Source of the DNA: Acidobacteriota bacterium
GTDB taxonomy: Bacteria; Acidobacteriota; Blastocatellia; Pyrinomonadales; Pyrinomonadaceae
DNA length: 64,000 bases
Direction of reading: 5' to 3'
Assembly: GCA_016700075.1 (NCBI GenBank)
Contig: CP065000.1
Coordinates: 2,604,001-2,668,000 of the forward strand
Shown here: piece after piece, positions 51,675 to 58,956 of the stretch
Layout: each line of letters starts with the position of its first letter
Position numbering within the stretch: position 1 is the first letter of the stretch
Position numbers and translations under genes: made by a program
The notes under the pieces: model-generated
What the model saw: only the letters and a program-made list of their open reading frames with translations
Databases searched by the model: none
Told to the model about the DNA's origin: nothing

Positions 51675-52226
51675 ATGTTGGCAACCGTCACATTCCTGCT
51701 AATGATGTTCGCTGCCGGCGGCGGCGGATTTTACGATAAATATTTCAACATTCCGGGCTTCGAGCTCTGGCGCTTTCTGAACCTCGCCATCTTCGTCACT
51801 ATCCTGTACAAGGTCCTGAAAAAGCCGCTTTCTGAGGCTTTCAAAGCAAAACGCGAAGAGATACGTGCCGACCTGATACGGGCCGAAGAAGAGAAAAAGG
51901 CCGCTGAAGCACGCCTCGCCCTCGCCTCGGAAAAAGAGGCGGCGACCGCCGCTGAAAAGGCGTCGATACTCGAAAAAGCTAAAGCCGAAGCTGAATTTGA
52001 GGCCAAACGCGTTGCAGACGCGGCCGAAGCCGAGGCAAAACGCCTCACGCAGCAGGCCGAGGCAGAGGTCGCACGGCTTGCAACGCAGTCGCGTGCGGAA
52101 CTTCGCCGCTTCTCGGCCGAAGAGAGTATTCGTCTTGCTACTGAAAAACTGAAAACGCAGATCGACCCGGCGACGAACGCACGCCTCGTCAAAGCGAGCA
52201 TCAACGAGATCGGAGGGCTGAATTAA
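51675..52226 (+). CDS. atpF: F0F1 ATP synthase subunit b (F0)
   Basis: 183 residues with a membrane segment near FELWRFLNLAIFVTILYKVL and a very long charged helix (EEEKKAAEARLALASEKEAA). The C-terminus should contact subunit delta. The stop overlaps the atpH start by one base (TAATG). Confidence 0.9.
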   Translation: MLATVTFLLMMFAAGGGGFYDKYFNIPGFELWRFLNLAIFVTILYKVLKKPLSEAFKAKREEIRADLIRAEEEKKAAEARLALASEKEAATAAEKASILEKAKAEAEFEAKRVADAAEAEAKRLTQQAEAEVARLATQSRAELRRFSAEESIRLATEKLKTQIDPATNARLVKASINEIGGLN

Positions 52227-52768
52227 TGAGCATCGAAGTTGTAGCCCGCCGTTATTCGACAGCCCTCGCCGACGTCGTCGCAGGGCATGACACCGCAGAC
52301 ACCGTGCGAAACGAGATCGCCGGTTTTACGGCAATGCTTGCCGAAAACGCCGACCTGTCAAACGTTTTCGCCAACCCGTCGATCCCGCATGCTTCGAAGG
52401 AAAAGGTGCTCGAAGAGATCCTTTCCAGGACGAAGCCTTCGCAGATCACAGCGAACTTTTTGCGTGTCCTGCTTCGCAATTCGCGGCTGACGGGCATCGC
52501 CGTTATCAGGGAAAAATTTGAAGAGGAGCTTGAATTTCGCGGCGGCGTCGTCCCGGCCGAGGTCATCTCGGCGGCGGAACTGCCGGCGGACGAGCGTGCT
52601 GAATTCGAACGCTCGCTCGAAGAGCTCACCGGCAAGAAAGTGAAGATAGATTTTGCGGTGGACAGCGGCCTGATCGGCGGTGTCGTCACGCGTATCGGAT
52701 CGACCGTTTATGACGGCTCGGTCAAAACGAAACTGGAGAATTTAAGAGAACAACTTATCAGCGGATAG
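52226..52768 (+). CDS. atpH: F0F1 ATP synthase subunit delta (F1)
   Basis: 180 residues, normal size. Family features: ARRYSTALADV at the start, NPSIPHASKEKVLEEIL, NFLRVLLRNSRL and the C-terminal DSGLIGGVVTRIGSTVYDGSV. Links the stalk to the top of F1. Confidence 0.95.
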   Translation: MSIEVVARRYSTALADVVAGHDTADTVRNEIAGFTAMLAENADLSNVFANPSIPHASKEKVLEEILSRTKPSQITANFLRVLLRNSRLTGIAVIREKFEEELEFRGGVVPAEVISAAELPADERAEFERSLEELTGKKVKIDFAVDSGLIGGVVTRIGSTVYDGSVKTKLENLREQLISG

Positions 52769-52776
52769 TGAATCGT

Positions 52777-52838
52777 AACAGGCAGCAGGGAACGAGAGGA
52801 TCGGAACCTGTCACTTGTCACTTATCACCCGTCACTTA
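52777..52838. repeat. Period-7 element between atpH and atpA
   Basis: The right part is built of heptamers (GTCACTT, GTCACTT, ATCACCC, GTCACTT) and partly pairs with the left part (TAACAGG with CCTGTCAC). A similar element lies before atpG and a third inside the heptosyltransferase gene. Confidence 0.75.
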
Positions 52839-52843
52839 AAAAC

Positions 52844-54376
52844 ATGGAAGCGATAAAAGCTAACGAGATCAACGAGATCATTAAAGCACAGATCGAGAAT
52901 TTTGACGCGTCGATGACGGTCGCCGAGGTAGGCACCGTGATCAAGGTCGGCGACGGTATCGCCGAGATCTATGGCCTGGACAAGGTCATGGCCGGCGAGC
53001 TGCTCGAATTCCCGCACGGCGTACGCGGCCTCGCGCTCAACCTTGAAGAAGACAAGGTTGGATGCGTGCTGTTCGGCGATTTTCAAAAGATCAAAGAGGG
53101 CGACGAAGCCAAACGAACGAAGCGCATCATGAGCGTGCCCGTGGGCGACGCTCTGATCGGCCGCGTCGTTGACGCTCTCGGCAATCCCATCGATCAGAAG
53201 GGCGACATCGTCACGGACACGTATTTTCCGGTCGAGCGTATCGCTCCCGGCATCATCGACCGCCAGCCCGTTAAAGAGCCGCTTCAGACCGGCCTCAAGG
53301 CTATTGACTCGATGGTGCCCATCGGCCGCGGCCAGCGTGAGCTGATCATCGGCGACCGCCAGACCGGCAAGACCGCCGTCGCGATCGACACCATCATCAA
53401 TCAGAAGGGCAAGGACGTTATCTGTATCTACGTCGCTATCGGCCAAAAGCAGTCGACGGTTGCTCAGGTGCGTCAGAAACTCGAAGAATACGGTGCGATG
53501 GATTACACCATCATCGTTTCGGCGACCGCTTCGGATCCTGCGGCGATGCAGTTCCTGGCCCCGTATGCAGGCTGCGCGATGGGCGAATATTTCCGCGACA
53601 ACGGCCGCCACGCACTGACCATTTACGACGATCTTTCAAAGCAGGCAGCCGCATATCGCGAGATCTCGCTGCTGCTCCGTCGTCCGCCGGGCCGCGAAGC
53701 ATATCCCGGAGACGTTTTCTATCTTCACAGCCGCTTGCTCGAACGCGCCGCAAAAATGGCGGATGCACGCGGCGGCGGAAGCTTGACCTCGCTGCCGATC
53801 ATCGAAACGCAGGCAGGCGACATCTCCGCATACATTCCGACGAACGTCATCTCGATCACCGACGGACAGATCTTCCTCGAGAGCGATCTGTTCAACTCGG
53901 GCGTGCGTCCCGCTATCAACGTGGGTAACTCGGTTTCCCGCGTGGGCGGTTCGGCACAGATCAAGGCGATGAAGCAGGTCGCCGGTACGCTGCGTATCGA
54001 CCTGGCACAGTTTCGCGAGCTGGCGGCATTCGCTCAGTTCGGTTCGGACCTCGACAAATCGACCCAATCGCAGCTCGAACGCGGTAAACGCCTGACCGAA
54101 GTGCTCAAGCAGCCGCAGTACGTGCCGATGGAGGTCGAAGATCAGGTGTTCATCATCTGGGCGTTGACCAACGGTTTCGCCGACGATGTTTCAGTGGACG
54201 ACATCCGCCGCTTCGAAGACGACCTGATGACCTTCGTCAAGAGTTCGCATCCCGGCGTGCTGAATTCGCTTCGCGAAAAGAAGAGCATCGACGACGATGT
54301 CAAGGCAGCGATGACCGAGGCCATCGACGATTTCAAGGCAACACGCTGGGAATCGGCCGCTGCGGTCGGAGCTTAA
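52844..54376 (+). CDS. atpA: F0F1 ATP synthase subunit alpha (F1)
   Basis: 510 residues. Walker A is GDRQTGKTAVAIDTI, and the family blocks GRVVDALGNPIDQKG, YAGCAMGEYFRDNG, LLLRRPPGREAYPGDVFYLHSRLLERAAK and the Arg finger region NVGNSVSRVGGSAQ are intact. Non-catalytic subunit of the F1 head. The beta and epsilon genes are not in this operon. Confidence 0.98.
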   Translation: MEAIKANEINEIIKAQIENFDASMTVAEVGTVIKVGDGIAEIYGLDKVMAGELLEFPHGVRGLALNLEEDKVGCVLFGDFQKIKEGDEAKRTKRIMSVPVGDALIGRVVDALGNPIDQKGDIVTDTYFPVERIAPGIIDRQPVKEPLQTGLKAIDSMVPIGRGQRELIIGDRQTGKTAVAIDTIINQKGKDVICIYVAIGQKQSTVAQVRQKLEEYGAMDYTIIVSATASDPAAMQFLAPYAGCAMGEYFRDNGRHALTIYDDLSKQAAAYREISLLLRRPPGREAYPGDVFYLHSRLLERAAKMADARGGGSLTSLPIIETQAGDISAYIPTNVISITDGQIFLESDLFNSGVRPAINVGNSVSRVGGSAQIKAMKQVAGTLRIDLAQFRELAAFAQFGSDLDKSTQSQLERGKRLTEVLKQPQYVPMEVEDQVFIIWALTNGFADDVSVDDIRRFEDDLMTFVKSSHPGVLNSLREKKSIDDDVKAAMTEAIDDFKATRWESAAAVGA

Positions 54377-54404
54377 TTTTTGCGTCCTTAGCGATGCAGT
54401 TGTT

Positions 54405-54641
54405 ATGGTAGAAGGTATGCAGACTCGAATACAGATATACGTCGACGAGAACGGCGAAAAAAGTTCGATATTGATGCCTTATGACGAATGGACACGCCTC
54501 AACAACAAAGTTAAGAGGCTTGAGGCGAAGCTAAAGGTATTCTCAGGTATCCGCGACGGTATGAGTGAGGTGCGTGAGGCCGCCGCCGGGGGCAAGAAGC
54601 TCCAGTCGCTATCGGATTTCGTGAATGAAAGTCGAAATTAG
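54405..54641 (+). CDS. Antitoxin-like protein inside the atp operon
   Basis: 78 residues, or 74 from the ATG at 54417 (MQTRIQIYVDENGEK). Predicted strand at the start, then PYDEWTRLNNKVKRLEAKL, a helix that could form a dimer. Its end overlaps the toxin gene by 17 bp. The arrangement, size and following RelE-like gene show that it is the antitoxin of a type II pair. It is only 28 bp after atpA. Confidence 0.75.
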   Translation: MVEGMQTRIQIYVDENGEKSSILMPYDEWTRLNNKVKRLEAKLKVFSGIRDGMSEVREAAAGGKKLQSLSDFVNESRN

Positions 54642-54975
54642 GGTCACTGAGAGTTTTAAGCGAGCCTCGCGACCGTTGATACGAAGACATCGGTCATTTC
54701 TCGACGATCTTTTGAGACTGGAGGCAGAACTGAAAGTCGACCCGAGATCGGGCACTTCGCTAGGCGGAAATGTTTTTAAGGTCCGCCTAAAGATCGCGAG
54801 TAAGAGTAAAGGCAAAAGCGGTGGTGCCCGCGTCATCACCCTTGTCGAGATCGAGGAGACGGTCGAAAAGAGAAAGGTCCAGCAGACCATAGTCAATCTG
54901 CTGACCGTGTACGACAAGAGTGACCAAGGCGACATAAGCGACGCTCAATTGAAGAAACTGGTCGCCGCAGCGTAA
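54625..54975 (+). CDS. RelE/ParE-superfamily toxin inside the atp operon
   Basis: 116 residues. The RelE-type fold is suggested by MKVEIRVTESFKRASRPLIRR, GGNVFKVRLKIASKSKGKSGGARVITLV (split here: GGNVFKVRLKIA and SKGKSGGARVITLV) and LLTVYDKSDQGDISDAQL. The basic SKGKSGGARV segment is typical of the group that acts on mRNA or gyrase. Gene order atpA - antitoxin - toxin - atpG is unusual. Frame intact. Confidence 0.75.
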   Translation: MKVEIRVTESFKRASRPLIRRHRSFLDDLLRLEAELKVDPRSGTSLGGNVFKVRLKIASKSKGKSGGARVITLVEIEETVEKRKVQQTIVNLLTVYDKSDQGDISDAQLKKLVAAA

Positions 54976-55036
54976 ACAGTGAACGTTAACAGGTGATAGG
55001 TTTTACTTGTAACCTGTCACTTATCACTCGTAACTA
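54975..55036. repeat. Period-7 inverted element between the toxin gene and atpG
   Basis: GTTAACAGGTGATAGGTT faces AACCTGTCACTTATCAC, and the right side has heptamers close to GTCACTT. With the similar element before atpA it brackets the atpA-toxin-antitoxin section. Confidence 0.75.
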
Positions 55037-55041
55037 TTTTT

Positions 55042-55914
55042 ATGCCAAGTCTTTTGGACATGCGCCGACGCATCAAGTCGGTCAAGAACACACAGCAGAT
55101 CACCAAGGCGATGAAGATGGTCGCCGCGGCAAAGCTGAAACGAGCACAGGACCGCGTGACGGCGTCGCGTCCGTATGCAGGCAAGATGAGCGATGTGCTC
55201 GGCGATCTGAGTTCAAAGGTCGCGGGCGAATTTTCGCACCCGCTGCTCGATGAACGCGGCGATGAAAAATATCTCATCGTCCTCATCAGCGCCGACAAAG
55301 GCCTCGCCGGTGCCTTCAACGCGAACGTCATCAAAGCGACACAGGCTTTCCTTCGCGAAAATGAAGCGAAGCAGGCCGAGCTGATCACCGTCGGCCGCAA
55401 GGGCCGCGACTTTTTCAAACGCCGCGATGTTGCGATCGTCGATGAGTACATCGGCCTGACCGGCAGCGGACAGGTCGATCACGCCGACGCTGTCGAGATC
55501 GCGAACAAGCTCATTGCACAATTCACCGAGGACGAAAGTATCGATAAAGTATTCGTCGTCTTCACCGAATTCAAGACCGTTCTGTCGCAAAAGCCGGTCA
55601 TTCAGCAGCTTCTGCCGATCCCGAAAACGGCTCAGGATGACGGCGACGCCGGCCCTTCGGCTGAATATATCTACGAACAGCCCGCGTCTGAGATCTTCGG
55701 CCGCCTGCTGCCCAAACAGGTCGAAACGCAGATCTATCGCGGCATGCTCGAATCGGTCGCCAGCGAACAGGGTTCGCGTATGACGGCGATGGATTCCGCA
55801 TCAAAGAACGCAGGCGAGCTGATCGACACGCTGACGCTCAACATGAACCGCATCCGTCAGGCAGCAATTACAAAAGAGATCATCGAGGTCGTTTCCGGCG
55901 CCGCCGCCGCTTAA
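55042..55914 (+). CDS. atpG: F0F1 ATP synthase subunit gamma (F1)
   Basis: 290 residues. N-terminal helix MPSLLDMRRRIKSVKNTQQI followed by TKAMKMVAAAKLKRAQ, and the C-terminal helix SRMTAMDSASKNAGELIDTL with NRIRQAAITKEIIEVVSGA, form the central rotor shaft. The operon stops here: atpD does not follow. Confidence 0.98.
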   Translation: MPSLLDMRRRIKSVKNTQQITKAMKMVAAAKLKRAQDRVTASRPYAGKMSDVLGDLSSKVAGEFSHPLLDERGDEKYLIVLISADKGLAGAFNANVIKATQAFLRENEAKQAELITVGRKGRDFFKRRDVAIVDEYIGLTGSGQVDHADAVEIANKLIAQFTEDESIDKVFVVFTEFKTVLSQKPVIQQLLPIPKTAQDDGDAGPSAEYIYEQPASEIFGRLLPKQVETQIYRGMLESVASEQGSRMTAMDSASKNAGELIDTLTLNMNRIRQAAITKEIIEVVSGAAAA

Positions 55915-56023
55915 GCGTATTCACTTCAACATATAGCAGGCAAGCTATTTGAATTCCGGCGAGAATTCGTTTATGCTTTGCCTGCATTTTCGTTTTTCAA
56001 TTTCACACTTAGGAGGAATAGCT

Positions 56024-56275
56024 ATGTTCATTGGCATCGGCGGGCTTTTGATGTTGATCTGTATCGTTTGGTTCGTGGTTCTCAGCGTTCGATCGGGCGC
56101 CTCAACCGGCGAAAAGGCCATTTGGGTCATCGTCAATCTGCTTTTCCAGCCTTTGGCAGGCATCATTTTCTATGCGGTGAAAAAACAGGGCTTGGTTCCG
56201 ATGGTGCTCGGCATCATCGGCGTCGTGCTTTACGGATACGGTTTTACGACCTCGATCAACGAGGTCCTGAGGTAG
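56024..56275 (+). CDS. Small membrane protein with two or three helices
   Basis: 83 residues from ATG 56024, chosen for the TAGGAGGAATA just upstream. Helices at about 1-20 (FIGIGGLLMLICIVWFVVLS), 33-52 and 59-76, with a positive segment (VKKQG) between. The sequence TGEKAIWVIVNLLFQPLAGI is shared with the next, broken gene. Family and function not known. Confidence 0.75.
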   Translation: MFIGIGGLLMLICIVWFVVLSVRSGASTGEKAIWVIVNLLFQPLAGIIFYAVKKQGLVPMVLGIIGVVLYGYGFTTSINEVLR

Positions 56276-56332
56276 TATTTCCCGAAATATAAGTTTCCTG
56301 GCTAAAAAACAAACCCCCTTGGAGGAACATCT

Positions 56333-56593
56333 ATGATAGCGATTCTCGGTTACATTCTTCTTCTCGTCGGTACCATTTGGTTGGTCGTCACGGCCATTCA
56401 GACCGGTTCGAACACACAGGAAAAGGTCATTTGAGGCCTTGTCAATTTCTTTTGTCAGCCGCTCGGAGGCATTGTTTTCTTCATCATGAGAAAACAGGGA
56501 ATGGTTCCCCTCATTCTTGTGATCGCCGGCTGGATCGCACTCGTGGTCGGCGGCGGGCTTGCATTCTCGTCCGGGTTCAATATGCCTAATTAA
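56333..56593 (+). pseudogene. Paralogue of the small membrane protein with an internal TGA
   Basis: The frame from ATG 56333 (GGAGGAAC before it) codes for 86 residues but has a TGA at 56432-56434. The preceding QEKVI aligns with GEKAIW of the intact paralogue, so TGA stands in for the Trp codon TGG; downstream GLVNFFCQPLGGIVFF continues the match to the natural TAA. The rest of the frame is clean. A fresh nonsense mutation, a read error or read-through are all possible. Confidence 0.75.
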
Positions 56594-57069
56594 TGGCGTC
56601 TGAAGTTTCCAACAAAGGCCGGCGCGGGCGGCTCTCAGCTTACGCGCCGGTATTTTTGTGGGTCGCGGTCATCTTTTACCTGTCCAGCGACAGCGGCTCG
56701 ATGAACGAGACCTCGCGGTTCTTACGCCCGTTTGTACTGTTTTTCTTCCCCGATATCAGCGAGGCGTCGCTGCAGATCATCCACGGCCTCGTTCGTAAAT
56801 CCGCACACGTCGTCGAATACGCCGTCCTCGCCCTGCTCGTGCTTCGAGCGATGTGGACCTCGCATTTTGATGTGCTGCGGCGATACAAATTCGTGATACC
56901 GATACTCTTCGTCATCGCGATCGCGTCCATCGACGAGATCAACCAAAGCTTTTCATCCGCACGCACGGGAACCTATCAGGACGTCCTCCTGGACACCGCC
57001 GGCGGCACCACCGCCGTCCTCGCCGTTTGGCTCTGGACCCGCTATCGCCGGGGCAATAACTCCGCTTAG
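56593..57069 (+). CDS. VanZ-family protein
   Basis: 158 residues; the ATG shares a base with the stop of the preceding frame (TAATG). VanZ-type features: WVAVIFYLSSDSGS, LVRKSAHVVEYAVLALLVLRA, and IASIDEINQSFSSARTGTYQDVLLDTAG (split: SIDEINQSFSSARTGTYQDV and LLDTAGG). Four membrane helices. The family includes a protein for low-level teicoplanin resistance, but most members are of unknown role. Confidence 0.85.
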   Translation: MASEVSNKGRRGRLSAYAPVFLWVAVIFYLSSDSGSMNETSRFLRPFVLFFFPDISEASLQIIHGLVRKSAHVVEYAVLALLVLRAMWTSHFDVLRRYKFVIPILFVIAIASIDEINQSFSSARTGTYQDVLLDTAGGTTAVLAVWLWTRYRRGNNSA

Positions 57070-57089
57070 CGGCGACACTTCCTGTCAGT

Positions 57090-57112
57090 ACCACCTGCGG
57101 TAGCGGGTGGTT
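57090..57112. repeat. Palindromic repeat, family B, intergenic
   Basis: Same as the copies inside the lone TPR gene and hemW apart from one base in the head (GTCAGTACC). It lies 20 bp after the VanZ stop. Confidence 0.9.
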
Positions 57113-57135
57113 GACCGCCTAAATTGCATTCGTCT

Positions 57136-57379
57136 GTGTCAGTAGCCTGCACGTCAGTGAGGGCTCGCCGCAATACTTTTTTGCCGGGAGTACGGAGACA
57201 ACGCAGAGAGCAGCTGCAGAAGCCCGCGCGTAAGCAAGGGCGATATCCGGAACGTGGTCATACGAAAAGAACGCGGGTAGAAGATGCGTGTGGTTTCTTC
57301 GTTTGTGTCCGTCGTTCGCTATTCGCCCTTGCTCACGCGTGGGCTTGTGCAACGTGATCCCTTTGCGGGCTACTGACAC
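57136..57379. repeat. Second cluster of family E palindromes
   Basis: Copies at 57136-57166 and 57220-57246 in one direction and 57321-57347 and 57357-57379 in the other. As at 18155-18373, the outermost copies carry the GTGTCAG head and face inward, which gives a large inverted structure. Confidence 0.8.
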
Positions 57380-57516
57380 GTGCGGGTCGCGAACACAATT
57401 TCGCGGCACTCACCATTCACCCGCCCAAAACTGCAATTTGCTTTCAATTCAGGCAACTTTGTGTCATATTCTATCGTTAAGTACTTCAGCATTTTAATTT
57501 CCGGGGAGAACATTTA

Positions 57517-58674
57517 ATGAGCATTATTGACAAGATCAAAACAGAGGCTTTGAACCAATTTATTGAGGTCATCGAGTGGCTCGATGACAGCAAGGACACG
57601 CTGCTGTACCGCTTTCCCGTGCACGGGCAAGAGATCAAGAACGGTGCGCAGCTCATCGTCCGCGAATCGCAGGCCGCCGTGTTCGTCCACGAAGGCCAGG
57701 TCGCCGACGTTTTCGCGCCCGGCAAGTACGAGATCGACGGCGGCAACACGCCAATTCTAACCAAGCTCGGCGCTTGGAAATACGGCTTCAACTCGCCGTT
57801 CAAATCAGAGGTTTACTTCGTAAATACCAAGCAGTTCACCGATATGAAATGGGGCACTTCGAACCCGATCATGCTCCGCGATGCCGATTTTGACATCGTC
57901 CGCCTGCGTGCTTTCGGTGCTTACAGCCTCCGCGTGGCGGACCCCGCGGGCTTTATCCGCGAGATCGCCGGCACGAACGCCCATTTTCAGGCTGACGACA
58001 TTGAAAGCCAACTCAAACGTGCCATCGTCACCGAATTTTCCGACGCACTTGGCGAGATGAAGATCCCGGCGCTCGACCTCGCATCGCAATACAAAGAGCT
58101 CGGCGAGCAGATCCGCGGTGCGATCAACGTCGATTTCAACGCGTGGGGCCTCGAGGTCACGAAATTCTTTATCGAGAACATCAGCCTGCCGCCTGAGGTC
58201 GAGGCGGCTCTCGATAAACGTGCTCAGATGGGCGCCCTCGGCGACGCAAGCCGCTATATGCAGTTCCAGGCCGCTGACGCACTTCGCGATGCCGCACAAA
58301 ATGAAGGCGGCGGTGCGGGGCTCGGTGCCGGACTCGGCGCTGGTTTTGCGGTCGGCGGACAGATGGCGAGTGCTTTCGGCCAGCAGGCCGCAGGCGGCGG
58401 CCCCGCAGGACAAACCGCGACCGCCGCGTGCCCTTCATGCGGCAAGCCCAATCAGCCCTCGGCCAAATTCTGTGCAGAATGCGGCGGCAAGATGGAGGTC
58501 GTCAAGGTGCCCTGCGTGAAATGCGGTGCAAGCTTGCGCGAAGGCGCCAAATTCTGCTCCGAATGCGGTTCGTCGCAGGAAAAACAGAAATGCTCCAACG
58601 CCGACTGCGGTTATGAACTCGCTCCGGGTGCAAAATTCTGCCCCGAATGCGGAACAAAGACCGAAGCAGAATAG
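57517..58674 (+). CDS. SPFH-domain protein with three C-terminal zinc ribbons
   Basis: 385 residues. Residues 1-235 are an SPFH-type (YdjI/virion-core-like) domain: QAAVFVHEGQVADVFAPGKYEID, then TKQFTDMKWGTSNPIMLRD and WGLEVTKFFIENISLPPEVE. A Gly/Ala-rich hinge (about 270-300) leads to three ribbons: CPSCGKPN...CAECG, CVKCGASL...CSECG and CSNADCG...CPECG. No membrane helix. Bacillus YdjI is linked to membrane-stress proteins; here no partner gene is adjacent. Confidence 0.85.
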   Translation: MSIIDKIKTEALNQFIEVIEWLDDSKDTLLYRFPVHGQEIKNGAQLIVRESQAAVFVHEGQVADVFAPGKYEIDGGNTPILTKLGAWKYGFNSPFKSEVYFVNTKQFTDMKWGTSNPIMLRDADFDIVRLRAFGAYSLRVADPAGFIREIAGTNAHFQADDIESQLKRAIVTEFSDALGEMKIPALDLASQYKELGEQIRGAINVDFNAWGLEVTKFFIENISLPPEVEAALDKRAQMGALGDASRYMQFQAADALRDAAQNEGGGAGLGAGLGAGFAVGGQMASAFGQQAAGGGPAGQTATAACPSCGKPNQPSAKFCAECGGKMEVVKVPCVKCGASLREGAKFCSECGSSQEKQKCSNADCGYELAPGAKFCPECGTKTEAE

Positions 58675-58766
58675 GTTGAAAGGCAATAGGCGAAAGGCAA
58701 AAGTAAATGAGAATGTCGCGACCCTCATCGTTTCACTCCCGCTTTTGACTTTTGCCTTTTTACTTT
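58675..58766. repeat. Period-7 inverted-arm element
   Basis: The left arm reads GAAAGGC, AATAGGC, GAAAGGC, AAAAGTA; the right arm TTTTGAC, TTTTGCC, TTTTTAC. Both arms have a 7-bp period and together can pair into a long imperfect hairpin. It starts right after the SPFH stop codon. Confidence 0.8.
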
Positions 58767-58779
58767 AGAATTTGACCGT

Positions 58780-58956
58780 ATGCCCATCAGCCCCGAACTT
58801 CTCAACATTCTCCGCTGTCCGAAATGCAAGTCCGAACTGCAGATCGACGATGCTGAGACCAGCCTTGCTTGCCTTAACGACGAATGCGGCCTCGTCTATC
58901 CCATCCGCGACGAGATCCCGGTGATGATCATCGAAGAAGCGACCACGCGGAAATGA
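58780..58956 (+). CDS. Trm112-family zinc protein (YcaR-like)
   Basis: 58 residues. MPISPELLNILRCPKCKSEL is the usual start, with Cys pairs CPKC and CLNDEC, ending LVYPIRDEIPVMIIEEA, the Trm112 signature. In bacteria the family is found next to cell-envelope genes (kdsB/lpxK) and may act as a partner of methyltransferases. The stop overlaps the start of the heptosyltransferase gene (ATGA). Confidence 0.9.
   Translation: MPISPELLNILRCPKCKSELQIDDAETSLACLNDECGLVYPIRDEIPVMIIEEATTRK

Larger units (their letters stand above)
57070..57516. other. Gene-free region filled with palindromic repeats
   Basis: 447 bp. It holds a family B palindrome (57090-57112), the family E cluster (57136-57379) and, at about 57197-57208, a short stretch like the period-9 units (AACGCAGAGAGC). 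The last 100 bp should contain the SPFH gene promoter; the ribosome site is GGGGAG before 57517. No coding frame looks real here. Confidence 0.75.

Noticed and set aside
56432..56434. Selenocysteine codon (UGA)
   Set aside because: The paralogue has Trp, not Cys, at this position and no selenocysteine machinery is seen; a nonsense change from TGG is simpler.
58884..58952. Upstream start of the heptosyltransferase
   Set aside because: It would overlap most of the Trm112-like gene; the ATGA overlap at 58953 fits co-translation.
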